A DNA stretch of 42,993 nucleotides from a virus: the IMG/VR virus record IMGVR_UViG_3300046733_000717, positions 1 through 42,993 of that record; one strand, given 5' to 3'. The notes under the pieces were generated by a model, which ran no database searches, was not told where the DNA came from, and worked only from the letters and a program-made list of their open reading frames with translations. The position numbers were made by a program, and so were the translations under genes. Position 1 is the first letter of the stretch. Each line of letters opens with the position of its first letter. Positions 16,459 through 24,021 of the stretch are shown here, in pieces.

Positions 16459-17241
16459 ATGGCAGCACACAAAGAAACAGTTTTATCAGTAACACATTAC
16501 ACAGACACATTATTTCATATCACAACTACTCGAGACAGTAGTGTACGATTTAGAGATGGTGAATTTATGATGATTGGATTAGACAACTGGTCAGAAAAAC
16601 TACAAAAGAATAAACCTATAATGAGAGCTTATTCATTAGCAAGTCCCAACCATCAAGAAACACTAGAATTTTATAGTATCAAAGTACAAGACGGTCCACT
16701 TACAAGTAGATTACAACATGTTAAGGTTGGTGATGAAATATTAATTAATCCTAAAGCAGTAGGCACACTAGTACACGCAAATTTAAAACCAGGACGCAAT
16801 TTGTACCTACTAGCTACTGGAACAGGAATCGCTCCCTTTATGAGCATTATACGCGGCGTAGAGACGTATGAACATTACAGTAGGGTAATTGTAGTATGGG
16901 GCACTAGAATAGAAAAAGAACTAGCCTTTAAAGATCTTATTGAAAGCCTAAACACTGATGAAATATATCGTGAAGTAACTGAAGGAAAACTTAGAACATA
17001 TTTCACATGTACACGTGAGCCTTATGAAAATGAAGGCAGAGTAACAACAGCAATGTATGAAGGTAAAGTACAAGACAAATTATGTTTGCCACCAATTGAT
17101 GCAGAACATGATAGAGTTATGATATGTGGGTCAATGCCAATGAATTTAGAATTAAAAGAATATTTAGAAGCTGAAGGTTTCACTGAAGGTGATAGTAAAA
17201 CACCAGGGGAGTTTGTGTTAGAAAGAGCCTTTGTAGGATGA
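16459..17241 (+). CDS. fpr: Ferredoxin/flavodoxin-NADP+ reductase
   Basis: 260 residues, the usual bacterial Fpr length. RAYSLASPN near residue 55 is the FAD-binding RxYS motif. LATGTGIAPFMSIIRG near residue 115 is the NADP-binding glycine motif. MICGSMPMNLELKEYL is the conserved C-terminal CG motif, and the end (FVLERAFVG) follows the bacterial subclass with a C-terminal extension. It transfers electrons between NADPH and ferredoxin or flavodoxin. No ferredoxin is in the window, so it likely uses a host or distant phage partner. It overlaps the oxygenase gene by four bases. Confidence 0.92.
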   Translation: MAAHKETVLSVTHYTDTLFHITTTRDSSVRFRDGEFMMIGLDNWSEKLQKNKPIMRAYSLASPNHQETLEFYSIKVQDGPLTSRLQHVKVGDEILINPKAVGTLVHANLKPGRNLYLLATGTGIAPFMSIIRGVETYEHYSRVIVVWGTRIEKELAFKDLIESLNTDEIYREVTEGKLRTYFTCTREPYENEGRVTTAMYEGKVQDKLCLPPIDAEHDRVMICGSMPMNLELKEYLEAEGFTEGDSKTPGEFVLERAFVG

Positions 17242-17945
17242 GAACTGCTGAACAAAAGAAAGCTATCACTGATAGATATGAACCAGCAAAATTACATAAA
17301 GGTGTAGTAAATCAAGGATTCATTGATTACTTACTTAACCAATATCACAATTCAGAACAAATTGTAAAATATAAAGAAATAGGATCAAAAGGTCCTGTAG
17401 TAATGAACTATAGCCCAGATAGACAAAAATATGAATCTTGGTTCACACCAGTACAAAACTTTGTAGATCATTTAATTGGCGACAATATGGTTTGGGGTAG
17501 TAATATATTTAGAGTTGAAAGACCTCACATAGTTCATAATGATGATTACCACGAAAAGATATATGATATCTTTAAAACAGTAGTTATTCCTTTGGAAATA
17601 TCAAAGCCAACTAATTTTATTGTATTTGATCAATATTATTTAGATGGTCCTATTAAGTGTTTCAGAGGATATCCAAAAGTACCTGAAAGTTTTTATAATA
17701 AGAGTTTAACTGATTATTCTAAAATAGAAGGGTTTACAGATATTCCATTTAACAAACAAATATATGATGAATATCTAACACATGTACCATATGAAGCTTT
17801 ACATGGACTTACAGTAGAATCAATTGTACGTTGGCAGCCCGGCGATGCAATTACGTTTGATATGGGTAAATTACATAGTGCAGTTAACTTCAATGCTCAT
17901 GGTATTGATTACAAAATTGGGTACAGTATTTTTACTGGTAAATAG
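17238..17945 (+). CDS. 2-oxoglutarate/Fe(II)-dependent oxygenase-like protein
   Basis: 235 residues. HNDDYHEK near residue 107 supplies the HxD iron motif. GDAITFDMGKLHSAVNF near residue 200 supplies the distal His in the typical strand-turn context, followed by KIGYSIF, where Lys may bind 2-oxoglutarate. The fold is a double-stranded beta helix. Substrates could be a nucleic acid, protein or small molecule. It is translationally coupled to fpr, and an electron-transfer link is possible but not shown. Confidence 0.7.
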   Translation: MRTAEQKKAITDRYEPAKLHKGVVNQGFIDYLLNQYHNSEQIVKYKEIGSKGPVVMNYSPDRQKYESWFTPVQNFVDHLIGDNMVWGSNIFRVERPHIVHNDDYHEKIYDIFKTVVIPLEISKPTNFIVFDQYYLDGPIKCFRGYPKVPESFYNKSLTDYSKIEGFTDIPFNKQIYDEYLTHVPYEALHGLTVESIVRWQPGDAITFDMGKLHSAVNFNAHGIDYKIGYSIFTGK

Positions 17946-18055
17946 TAATAGCAGGTAGCAAACATGGCCCGGCAGAGATTCAATGCTTGCATGTCAACAC
18001 CGTAGGACAGTGCCAGCGGACAGCTAACCCTGTGTTTTATTAGAAGAGGTGACAG
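17946..18055 (+). other. GC-richer non-coding spacer, possibly structured
   Basis: The 110 bases between the oxygenase and 18056 are visibly richer in G and C than their surroundings (GCCCGGCAG, CCAGCGGACAG) and hold short complementary arms (ATGC-TT-GCAT; ACAG...CTGT). No convincing open frame exists. It could be a leader RNA for the next gene, which has a strong AGAGGTG Shine-Dalgarno. Confidence 0.35.
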
Positions 18056-18310
18056 ATGAGCTTAATAGGACATAACAGTAATAAGAAAACAAAGTTAATA
18101 ATTGATATATCAGACATTTACGACAGACGAGCTCGTAAACAAAAAGAACTAGATTATTATACAAAGGAAATTGATAAGTTAATGCTTAAATTAGGAATGA
18201 TACAACACGAAATAGGCGTTAATGAAACAATTATTAGATTAATAGAAAACGAACAAATACTTGACTTGCAGGAAGCAATTCGAGAAAAAAGAAAAAACTT
18301 AGAGGATTAA
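18056..18310 (+). CDS. Small coiled-coil protein, 84 aa
   Basis: After MSLIGHNSN the protein is mostly heptad-like helix from residue 20 (RRARKQKELDYYTKEIDKLM...) to the charged C-terminus (AIREKRKNLED). A strong Shine-Dalgarno precedes it. Function unknown; small coiled-coil proteins of this kind occur in T4-like marine phages. The following gene starts on the base after the stop. Confidence 0.6.
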   Translation: MSLIGHNSNKKTKLIIDISDIYDRRARKQKELDYYTKEIDKLMLKLGMIQHEIGVNETIIRLIENEQILDLQEAIREKRKNLED

Positions 18311-19060
18311 ATGAATACACTATACTTAGTATGCAGTCATAGTTGCATAAGCCAAATGGAAGTTCCATATTTGCTTAATAATAGTCCTATGTTACATGGA
18401 GAAAGCCAAGCAGGTGAACACTGGGCAAGTTATGAATTAAATGGACAAGAAATTGATCATGAACCAGGCAACCTAGGTAAAATACGTGTACATGATGACT
18501 ATTGGAATATATCAGAACAAGATAAACAATGGTACAATTATAACGTTAGAAATACTATGAATATTTCAAATGATCAGTTAGACGGATTACTTAATTTAAT
18601 TGAAACAAAAAGTATTGCCGTACTACTACATGCACAAAATTATAATGACATTTGGAAATGGAGTAGAGGTATACCAGTAATATTAATTAGAACAAAAATT
18701 GATGAATGGGAAGGTAACATTGTTAGTTGGGCAGCACGTGAGTACAACTATTTAATGGAAGACGATCGTAATGCAAACTATAGCAATGATGACCATACTT
18801 GGAAACCAACAGAAGAAATTGTTGATAACTTTATTGCTAAAAAACAATTCAATAATGAAATTGACGAAGACAGTGGTGATATTATACTAGGTCAAAGTCA
18901 ATGGTCTACAATTGATGGACTCAATACGTTATGGGATACAGTGGGTATTGATTCTCCAGATCAAAATTGGATACATCAATATTATGAAGATTTTCAAAAT
19001 CATCAAGAAATAAATCAAGAACTAGCAAAGGAGATAACTGATGCCTACAATAAAAGATAG
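18311..19060 (+). CDS. Uncharacterised protein, possible sulfotransferase-like relative
   Basis: 249 residues. The N-terminus NTLYLVCSHSCISQMEVPYL could be a first strand with a degenerate nucleotide loop. The middle has GIPVILIRTKIDEWEGNIVS, a strand-and-helix pattern seen in sulfotransferase-like proteins. The C-terminus (LWDTVGIDSPDQNWIHQYY) shares the xG-x-x-x-x-W ending with the proteins at 15002 and 15687. No complete PAPS motif is seen, so function is open. It overlaps the next gene by 20 bases. Confidence 0.5.
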   Translation: MNTLYLVCSHSCISQMEVPYLLNNSPMLHGESQAGEHWASYELNGQEIDHEPGNLGKIRVHDDYWNISEQDKQWYNYNVRNTMNISNDQLDGLLNLIETKSIAVLLHAQNYNDIWKWSRGIPVILIRTKIDEWEGNIVSWAAREYNYLMEDDRNANYSNDDHTWKPTEEIVDNFIAKKQFNNEIDEDSGDIILGQSQWSTIDGLNTLWDTVGIDSPDQNWIHQYYEDFQNHQEINQELAKEITDAYNKR

Positions 19061-19421
19061 GGACGAAGTAGTTTTATTTTCAGACCCAATTAAAATTTAC
19101 TTATTTAAAGATATAGCAAGGGTTAAGATTTCATTTAAAGTAACTGACTACGTTGTTATTGCTAGGGAGATCCTACAAAAAGACTTTGAAACAATATTAG
19201 AAAATTGGGACAAAGGTGAAGGTATTCAAGGATTGGAAATGAAAGGCGATGGTAAAATTTGGTGGTATCATAGTAAATCGGGTCCACGACCTGAATGTGA
19301 ACCTGCTAGTTTTGCAGCCGTTAATTTTAATAGATTTAGTTTTAGATTTTCTATTGACACAATGAACAAATTAAAAGAAACATACGAGCATCAAAAAAAT
19401 AACTTGATGCATTGGGATTAA
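19041..19421 (+). CDS. Uncharacterised protein, 126 aa
   Basis: Start ATG 19041 follows GGAG, inside the previous gene. The protein has an N-terminal beta region (VVLFSDPIKIYLFKDIARVK), a central acidic-aromatic part (GDGKIWWYHSKSGPRPECEP) and a final helix. No family recognised; soluble. Confidence 0.5.
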   Translation: MPTIKDRDEVVLFSDPIKIYLFKDIARVKISFKVTDYVVIAREILQKDFETILENWDKGEGIQGLEMKGDGKIWWYHSKSGPRPECEPASFAAVNFNRFSFRFSIDTMNKLKETYEHQKNNLMHWD

Positions 19422-19424
19422 TTT

Positions 19425-20531
19425 ATGCGTAAACAGTTAGACCAGCTATTAAAACAAAATAAAAAAATATCTATAGGTTGGTTAGTGCATGATAAAAATG
19501 ATCCATTTGTAACTGGCTTTTCTAGAAACTTATTTGAGTACTATTATGTATTATTAGAGAATTCAAACTTTAAACAGTTTGTCGGAGTAAGTGAAGAAGA
19601 TTTACAAATACAAAGCGATGGAGATGGATTTGAAACTGTATTAATTATTAGACAAGGTTTAGTATTTCCAAACATTGATCAATTTATGGAATTTATTAAT
19701 GAACAAAACTTTGAAGATTTTGACATTGTACTTGCAGAAAGTTATAGAGAACATATCTTAGATTTTAATAAGACAAATACTGCTAATAGGTCAGAACTAA
19801 CAAAAATGCTTAACACTGAAGTTTCATTTGTAGCAAATACTGATAATCCAGAAATAGCAAAACAATATATGTATAGTCCAGGTCCTGGGCAAACATTTAA
19901 TAAAGTAATAACTTCATCGGGTGGATTAAATCCAATACTATATCCATATTCGCTTAATATGAGCGAAGGTTCAACAGTTGAATTAAGAGATATTAGTAAT
20001 GTAGGATTATTAAATGCAAGTCGTTGGATTACAGAATGGGATGGAACAGATTGTGCTTCATTTGTTAAAAAACTTATAGACAGTACTAGTGTGGATGGAA
20101 CTACATGGATAGTACGTGGTGGTAAACATAAAGAATCTATGCAGGATTTATTAGACCAACAAGAAGGTTTTAGCGAGTGGTTTAAGAATGTATTTCCAAC
20201 ATTAAAATACAAGTATATACGACATGATTTCTTTAATGGATTACAAACCAGAGATTTAGTAGGTGACTTAGAAAACACTGAAGGAAACATCTATATACAT
20301 TTAAGTAATATATTTCATTATCAAGCTACTGCATTCTACTACAATTTAGAAGATAGAATAGAGTGTTTGAATGATATAATAAGACGCATTAATAACTCAA
20401 ATATTGGCCATAGAGTAATGCTAACTTATATGGATCCACAGATGCAAAAACCACCAAAAGGAACATGGGTAAAAGACATTCCTTTACAAGAATTACACGA
20501 TAAATTCCGTGTTTTTCCTTGGCAAAAATAA
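19425..20531 (+). CDS. Uncharacterised protein, paralog of the reverse-strand protein at 40069-41427
   Basis: 368 residues. Landmarks shared with the 452-residue paralog are an N-terminal IGWLVHD/LGWLLND strand, (I/M)(R/K)QG(L/I)V, SSGGLNPI versus STCGGLSPI near residue 163, WDGTD versus WDGTN near residue 205, and a C-terminal FPWQ. The GGL-P motif followed by beta-alpha-beta with an Asp (VELRDIS / LFCYDQD) looks Rossmann-like, possibly methyltransferase-type, but is not diagnostic. The gene is followed by a rho-independent terminator. Confidence 0.6.
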   Translation: MRKQLDQLLKQNKKISIGWLVHDKNDPFVTGFSRNLFEYYYVLLENSNFKQFVGVSEEDLQIQSDGDGFETVLIIRQGLVFPNIDQFMEFINEQNFEDFDIVLAESYREHILDFNKTNTANRSELTKMLNTEVSFVANTDNPEIAKQYMYSPGPGQTFNKVITSSGGLNPILYPYSLNMSEGSTVELRDISNVGLLNASRWITEWDGTDCASFVKKLIDSTSVDGTTWIVRGGKHKESMQDLLDQQEGFSEWFKNVFPTLKYKYIRHDFFNGLQTRDLVGDLENTEGNIYIHLSNIFHYQATAFYYNLEDRIECLNDIIRRINNSNIGHRVMLTYMDPQMQKPPKGTWVKDIPLQELHDKFRVFPWQK

Positions 20532-20551
20532 TAAAAAAATTAAATTAATTT

Positions 20552-20580
20552 AAAAACCCTTGTTTTATAAGGGTTTTTTT
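20552..20580 (+). terminator. Rho-independent terminator
   Basis: AAAAACCCTT and AAGGGTTTTT arms flank the loop GTTTTAT, followed by a T run. The same stem-loop recurs at 23576. It ends the 18-20.5 kb transcription unit just before a new promoter. Confidence 0.9.
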
Positions 20581-20603
20581 ATGACTTTTTTTAACTTATC
20601 TGG

Positions 20604-20632
20604 TTGACAAGCAAGACGTCTTACTGTATACT
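20604..20632 (+). promoter_or_regulatory. Promoter with palindromic operator, copy 1
   Basis: TTGACA at 20604-20609, a 17-base spacer and TATACT at 20627-20632. The spacer contains the perfect palindrome AAGACGTCTT (20613-20622). Downstream, TATACT-GTA-AGTATA forms a second inverted repeat over the -10 and initial transcript, then AGTTAATAAAAAACAGGAG leads to the gene at 20669. Confidence 0.88.
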
Positions 20633-20668
20633 GTAAGTATAGTTAATAAAAAACAGGAGTTAAAAAAC

Positions 20669-21073
20669 ATGGCATATATTACAAGCAAAGATGTAAAAGC
20701 AGTTAGAGAAGCACTTAAAGCTGAATTTGGTAAAAAGTTTAAATTTGGTGTTACTAAGCAACATCATTCAAGCGTAAACATTACTGTTAAATCAGGACCT
20801 GCACCACTTGATACTTATGAGATGAAGAATCAAAGAGGTGATATGATGGCTAGCAATGGTCATTTTCAAGTAAATCATTATCATACACATATGTATGGTG
20901 AATTCCAAGGTTTCTTTGATAGGCTTTCAGAAATTGCACATACTGCACCAGGTTTAGCAGGTGGTAGAAAATGGTTTGATGATAGTGATGCAATGACAGA
21001 TTATTTCAGTACTGCATATTATGTTAATATCAGTGTTGGACAATGGGATAAACCTTACGTACAAACTTCTTAA
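20669..21073 (+). CDS. LPD29-like accessory protein
   Basis: 134 residues. The N-terminus VREALKAEFGKKFKFGVTKQ with SVNITVKSGP matches the style of the LPD29 domain (large polyvalent-protein-associated; helix, then Lys-Phe strand, then strand ending in GP) found in phage and plasmid accessory proteins. The C-terminal half is Tyr/His rich (VNHYHTHMYGEFQGFF). It is the first gene after operator-promoter copy 1, which suggests early, regulated expression and a host-takeover or counter-defence role. Those roles are inference. Confidence 0.55.
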   Translation: MAYITSKDVKAVREALKAEFGKKFKFGVTKQHHSSVNITVKSGPAPLDTYEMKNQRGDMMASNGHFQVNHYHTHMYGEFQGFFDRLSEIAHTAPGLAGGRKWFDDSDAMTDYFSTAYYVNISVGQWDKPYVQTS

Positions 21074-21084
21074 GAAAGGAAAAA

Positions 21085-21432
21085 ATGATAGAATATAAAA
21101 AAGACAACCCACACAAGGAAATAGGTAAACAAAAGTTTAGAGTTAAAACTTATTACACGGCGTGGGTTGAATATGATGTTATTGCTGATAATAAAGACGA
21201 AGCTATGGACAAAGTAATTGAACATGGTGGAATTGAGAAAATAGATTGGCAAGATGGTTGTTTAGGTGATGCAGAAGTTTATGCATGTGACCACAATTTT
21301 GTAGAACATGGTGATACAGTAAAAGTAGAAGAATGTGTACCATATGAAGATACAGATATTGACACTGGTGAAGAAATGTTAAATTACGAAGATCCAGATT
21401 GGACTTCAGATGAATATAGATGGAAAAAGTAA
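21085..21432 (+). CDS. Uncharacterised acidic protein, 115 aa
   Basis: The start follows AAGGAAAAA. The N-terminal part forms strands and a helix (KFRVKTYYTAWVEYDVIADN, then DEAMDKVIEHG). The C-terminal half is strongly acidic (EDTDIDTGEEMLNYEDPDWT). It is probably co-transcribed with the LPD29-like gene. An acidic small protein in an early accessory block could be a nucleic-acid mimic, but nothing specific supports that. Confidence 0.55.
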   Translation: MIEYKKDNPHKEIGKQKFRVKTYYTAWVEYDVIADNKDEAMDKVIEHGGIEKIDWQDGCLGDAEVYACDHNFVEHGDTVKVEECVPYEDTDIDTGEEMLNYEDPDWTSDEYRWKK

Positions 21433-21551
21433 TGAAAAGTAAAAGTATTATAATTGTATTGTTAGTTATATCGGCAGTTTATATTGTTATAGATTCTAAA
21501 AATAAAACAGATGCACTTAACTATAAAAACTCATTTATAGAAGTAGATTAA
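21432..21551 (+). CDS. 39-residue single-pass membrane peptide
   Basis: ATG at 21432 shares its first base with the previous TAA. Residues 5-21 (SIIIVLLVISAVYIVI) form a membrane helix with a short basic N-terminus and a polar C-terminal tail. Coupled translation and a clean hydrophobic profile support a real micro-protein; function unknown. Confidence 0.5.
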   Translation: MKSKSIIIVLLVISAVYIVIDSKNKTDALNYKNSFIEVD

Positions 21552-21555
21552 AAGG

Positions 21556-21584
21556 TTGACAAGTAAGATGTCTTACTGTATACT
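21556..21584 (+). promoter_or_regulatory. Promoter with palindromic operator, copy 2
   Basis: TTGACA at 21556-21561 and TATACT at 21579-21584 with a 17-base spacer. The spacer is filled by AGTAAGA-TG-TCTTACT, perfect 7-base arms. It is identical to copy 3 except one spacer base and lies exactly 240 bases before it. Confidence 0.9.
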
Positions 21585-21614
21585 GTAAGTATAGTTAATA
21601 AAAAAAGGAACATT

Positions 21615-21791
21615 ATGAAAACATTTACATTTGAAGCTATGGGTAGAACATTTACTGCAAAAGCAGAAAACGGATTAGACGTGATGGAAGATGCTAACAA
21701 AGCTATATTGTGGCCTAATTGGAAAGACGGAATGTGGGACCAAGTAAGTGAAACAAAGTTTGTTTGGGTATTGGGTAACTTTTTTGATTAA
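21615..21791 (+). CDS. Small protein, 58 aa, behind operator-promoter copy 2
   Basis: ATG 21615 follows AAAGGAACATT. The protein is MKTFTFEAMGRTFTAKAENG at the N-terminus, then a helix and a Trp-rich end (LWPNWKDGMWDQVS, FVWVLGNFFD). It is a monocistronic unit with its own promoter on each side. Function unknown. Confidence 0.65.
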   Translation: MKTFTFEAMGRTFTAKAENGLDVMEDANKAILWPNWKDGMWDQVSETKFVWVLGNFFD

Positions 21792-21795
21792 AAGG

Positions 21796-21824
21796 TTGAC
21801 AAGTAAGAAGTCTTACTGTATACT
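21796..21824 (+). promoter_or_regulatory. Promoter with palindromic operator, copy 3
   Basis: TTGACA at 21796-21801, a 17-base spacer and TATACT at 21819-21824. The spacer holds AGTAAGA-AG-TCTTACT. Downstream GTAAGTATAGTTAATAAAA matches copies 1 and 2. It drives the 21861 gene and probably the ligase. Confidence 0.9.
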
Positions 21825-21860
21825 GTAAGTATAGTTAATAAAAAACAAGGAGAAGTAAAT

Positions 21861-22199
21861 ATGTATGAAGTAGCAGAGTTAAAGTTAATTGTTGAAAAAG
21901 CTAAAGCGGCGGCACAGACTGCATCTTTAAAATTTTTAAATGAAACATTACAAGGTAAAGATAATTATCCTTGTGGGTTTGCTTGGGTTAATATTTACGG
22001 TGTTAAAGGTAATACCAAATTAGGTAGAAATCTAAAAGCCGCAGGTGTTAAACAAGATTACACTAAAGCATTTCAAATCTATAATCCAGGTGGTGTTAGT
22101 GTTCAAAACGTTGATGTTAAAGAAGCCGGTGCACAAGCGGCCGCTGAAGTGTTTGAACAATATGGTTTCAAAGCATATGCTGGTTCAAGGTTAGACTAA
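21861..22199 (+). CDS. Conserved small phage protein, 112 aa
   Basis: Recognisable features are GFAWVNIYGVKGNTKLGRNL (GxAWV with following basic residues), the middle IYNPGGVSVQNVDVKEAGA, and the C-terminal YGFKAYAGSRLD. This pattern recurs in many tailed phages as a small protein of unknown function, often with the family I assign at 23676. It is preceded by a good Shine-Dalgarno (AAGGAG) and operator-promoter copy 3. Confidence 0.65.
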   Translation: MYEVAELKLIVEKAKAAAQTASLKFLNETLQGKDNYPCGFAWVNIYGVKGNTKLGRNLKAAGVKQDYTKAFQIYNPGGVSVQNVDVKEAGAQAAAEVFEQYGFKAYAGSRLD

Positions 22200-22354
22200 T
22201 GCAAAAAATGGATCAAGCTACCATTGAGTTGTACGAACGCAGAATAGATGCTTGTGTTCGTACTGCTAAACAAGCTGAAAAAGGCAGTTGGGCAGAAAAG
22301 TTTTGGATGCAAACTGCAAATACAATTCTTAAAAAACTTCGTAGGAATACTTAA
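22199..22354 (+). CDS. Small basic helical protein, 51 aa
   Basis: It overlaps the upstream stop and the downstream ATG by one base each (TAATG at both ends). It is one or two amphipathic basic helices (IELYERRIDACVRTAKQAEK, then WMQTANTILKKLRRNT). Coupling on both sides supports translation. It may be a partner or coupling device for the ligase; function unknown. Confidence 0.6.
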   Translation: MQKMDQATIELYERRIDACVRTAKQAEKGSWAEKFWMQTANTILKKLRRNT

Positions 22355-23493
22355 TGAAAAATATAATTAAATTACCAACTCTTTTTAAACGTGATACAAC
22401 CGGCAAGATTCGTATGTGGGAAGTTGAATATGCCGAAGGAATCCTAATAGGATTAGAAGTTACTGATCAAGGCAGTGCAGGTACCAGAACAATTAGTGGT
22501 CTAGTTGATGGACAAAAAGTCACTAGTGAATGGAATCTAAGTACTCCAAAAAATGTTGGTAAAGCAAATGAAACAACCAGTTTAAGTCAAGCACAGGCAG
22601 AAGCCCAAGCATTATGGGCAAAGCGTTCAGAAAAAGAGTATTTTGAAGATGTTAACGCCATCGACTCTTATGAAAAATTTAAGCCAATGCTTGCACATGA
22701 TTACACTAAACGTCCACAGGAATCAGGTTGGAGTCAGCCTAAGCTAGATGGTATTCGTTGTGTAGTTGATAAAAATGGCATGTGGACACGTGCTGGTAAA
22801 CCTATTACAAGTTGCCCACATATTTGGGAATCACTTAAAGGTTACATGGAGCAGAATCCACATCACATACTAGATGGTGAACTTTATAATCATGAACTAA
22901 AAGCAGACTTTAATAAGATTACAAGTTTGGTTCGTAAGTTAAAAAGCACACCAGAAGATATTGCAGAAGCCGAAAGTCTTGTACAATATCACGTGTATGA
23001 TATGTTTGATAGTGTAGTACCTAATATGAAGTTTACAAATCGTGTTAAGCAAGCATATTGGGCTAACAACGAATATGTTAAAATTGTATCTACTGATTAC
23101 TGTGAAAACCAAGCACAATTAGATGAACAATATAGTATGTACATGGAGCAAGGCTACGAAGGACAGATGGTACGTAATGATACTTCATACGAAAGCAAGC
23201 GAAGCAAAAACTTGCTAAAACGTAAAGAGTTCATTACAGAAGAATTTACTGTTATTCAAATGTTAGAAGGACAAGGCAATTGGTCCGGACATGCTAAACG
23301 TTTTGTTCTTAGGGATAAAGAAGGTAAAGAATTTGGTAGTGGAATTAGAGGACAACAAGCACAGTTATCAAAATTGTGGGAATCTAAGAATGCACCGAAT
23401 TGGGCTACATGTAGATACTTTGAATTAACGCCAGATGGTGTTCCACGTTTTCCGGTTATAGTAGACTACGGATATGGTGAAAGAAGCGACTAG
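22354..23493 (+). CDS. ATP-dependent DNA ligase with N-terminal WGR-like extension
   Basis: 379 residues. Motif I is QPKLDGIRC near residue 130 (adenylated Lys), motif III DGELYN, motif IV YEGQMVRND and motif V KNLLKRKEF, so all catalytic residues are present. A C-terminal OB-fold region follows (GQGNWSGHAKRFVLRDKEGK...). Residues 15-85 resemble a WGR-like domain (RMWEVEYAEGILIGLEVTDQ). It seals nicks in phage DNA replication and repair. This intact ligase contrasts with the degenerate T4-type copy at 35407. Confidence 0.9.
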   Translation: MKNIIKLPTLFKRDTTGKIRMWEVEYAEGILIGLEVTDQGSAGTRTISGLVDGQKVTSEWNLSTPKNVGKANETTSLSQAQAEAQALWAKRSEKEYFEDVNAIDSYEKFKPMLAHDYTKRPQESGWSQPKLDGIRCVVDKNGMWTRAGKPITSCPHIWESLKGYMEQNPHHILDGELYNHELKADFNKITSLVRKLKSTPEDIAEAESLVQYHVYDMFDSVVPNMKFTNRVKQAYWANNEYVKIVSTDYCENQAQLDEQYSMYMEQGYEGQMVRNDTSYESKRSKNLLKRKEFITEEFTVIQMLEGQGNWSGHAKRFVLRDKEGKEFGSGIRGQQAQLSKLWESKNAPNWATCRYFELTPDGVPRFPVIVDYGYGERSD

Positions 23494-23570
23494 TGACGGT
23501 ATTTGACGTGTTTATAGGCGTGATTATAGCCAACTATGCATTAGGTTTTATTAATCTTTTTTTAAATTAA
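23493..23570 (+). CDS. Possible 25-residue hydrophobic peptide
   Basis: A GTG overlapping the ligase stop codon opens a frame encoding a nearly continuous hydrophobic helix (VFDVFIGVIIANYALGFINL) that ends just before the terminator. It could be a membrane micro-peptide. The non-ATG start and short length make it uncertain. Confidence 0.3.
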   Translation: MTVFDVFIGVIIANYALGFINLFLN

Positions 23571-23575
23571 TTTAG

Positions 23576-23600
23576 AAACCCTTGTTTTATAAGGGTTTTT
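23576..23600 (+). terminator. Rho-independent terminator, second copy
   Basis: AAACCCTT and AAGGGTTT with loop GTTTTAT followed by T residues. Stem and loop match the terminator at 20552. It is again followed within 20 bases by TCTGGTTGACAA of the next operator-promoter. Confidence 0.9.
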
Positions 23601-23615
23601 ATTTGACTTTTCTGG

Positions 23616-23644
23616 TTGACAACCAAGACATCTTATCATATACT
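23616..23644 (+). promoter_or_regulatory. Promoter with operator, divergent copy 4
   Basis: TTGACA at 23616-23621, a 17-base spacer and TATACT at 23639-23644. The operator is partly degraded (CCAAGACATCTTATC), while the downstream TATACTGTAAGTATAGTTAA is fully conserved. It drives 23676 and the alarmone hydrolase. Confidence 0.85.
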
Positions 23645-23675
23645 GTAAGTATAGTTAAACAAAAGGAGTTACAAA

Positions 23676-24011
23676 ATGCAAACACAAATAGAAACACTAA
23701 AAGGTAAAATTAAAGCAGATTACATTAATTGGACTACTGCTGGTGGTACAAAAGAATTGTCAGGTTACTTTAAAGAAACTGTTGATAATTTTGATGATAG
23801 TATCACTGTTAAAACAGGTAAAAAATATATCAAGATCATACGTGATAATGGTGTATGGGGTTTCATTGTTAACACAGACGATGACAAATTGTTTAAAAAA
23901 GGTGATATCCTTAAAGCCGCAGGTTACAATGCACCAGCTAGGAATGCCGCACGTGGTAACGTATTTGAAGATTACAGTGTAGCATGGACTGGTCCACATT
24001 ACTTAAAATAG
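23676..24011 (+). CDS. Conserved small phage/plasmid protein, 111 aa
   Basis: After AAAGGAG. The pattern TGKKYIKIIRDNGVWGFIVN then KGDILKAAGYNAPARNAARGN is recognisable: a KYxKI strand, a GF(I/V) strand, a G-D-(I/V)-x-KxA turn and an AR-GN end. It occurs widely in tailed phages without known function. It is first in the copy-4 transcription unit, so probably early. Confidence 0.65.
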   Translation: MQTQIETLKGKIKADYINWTTAGGTKELSGYFKETVDNFDDSITVKTGKKYIKIIRDNGVWGFIVNTDDDKLFKKGDILKAAGYNAPARNAARGNVFEDYSVAWTGPHYLK

Positions 24012-24021
24012 GAAAGTAACT

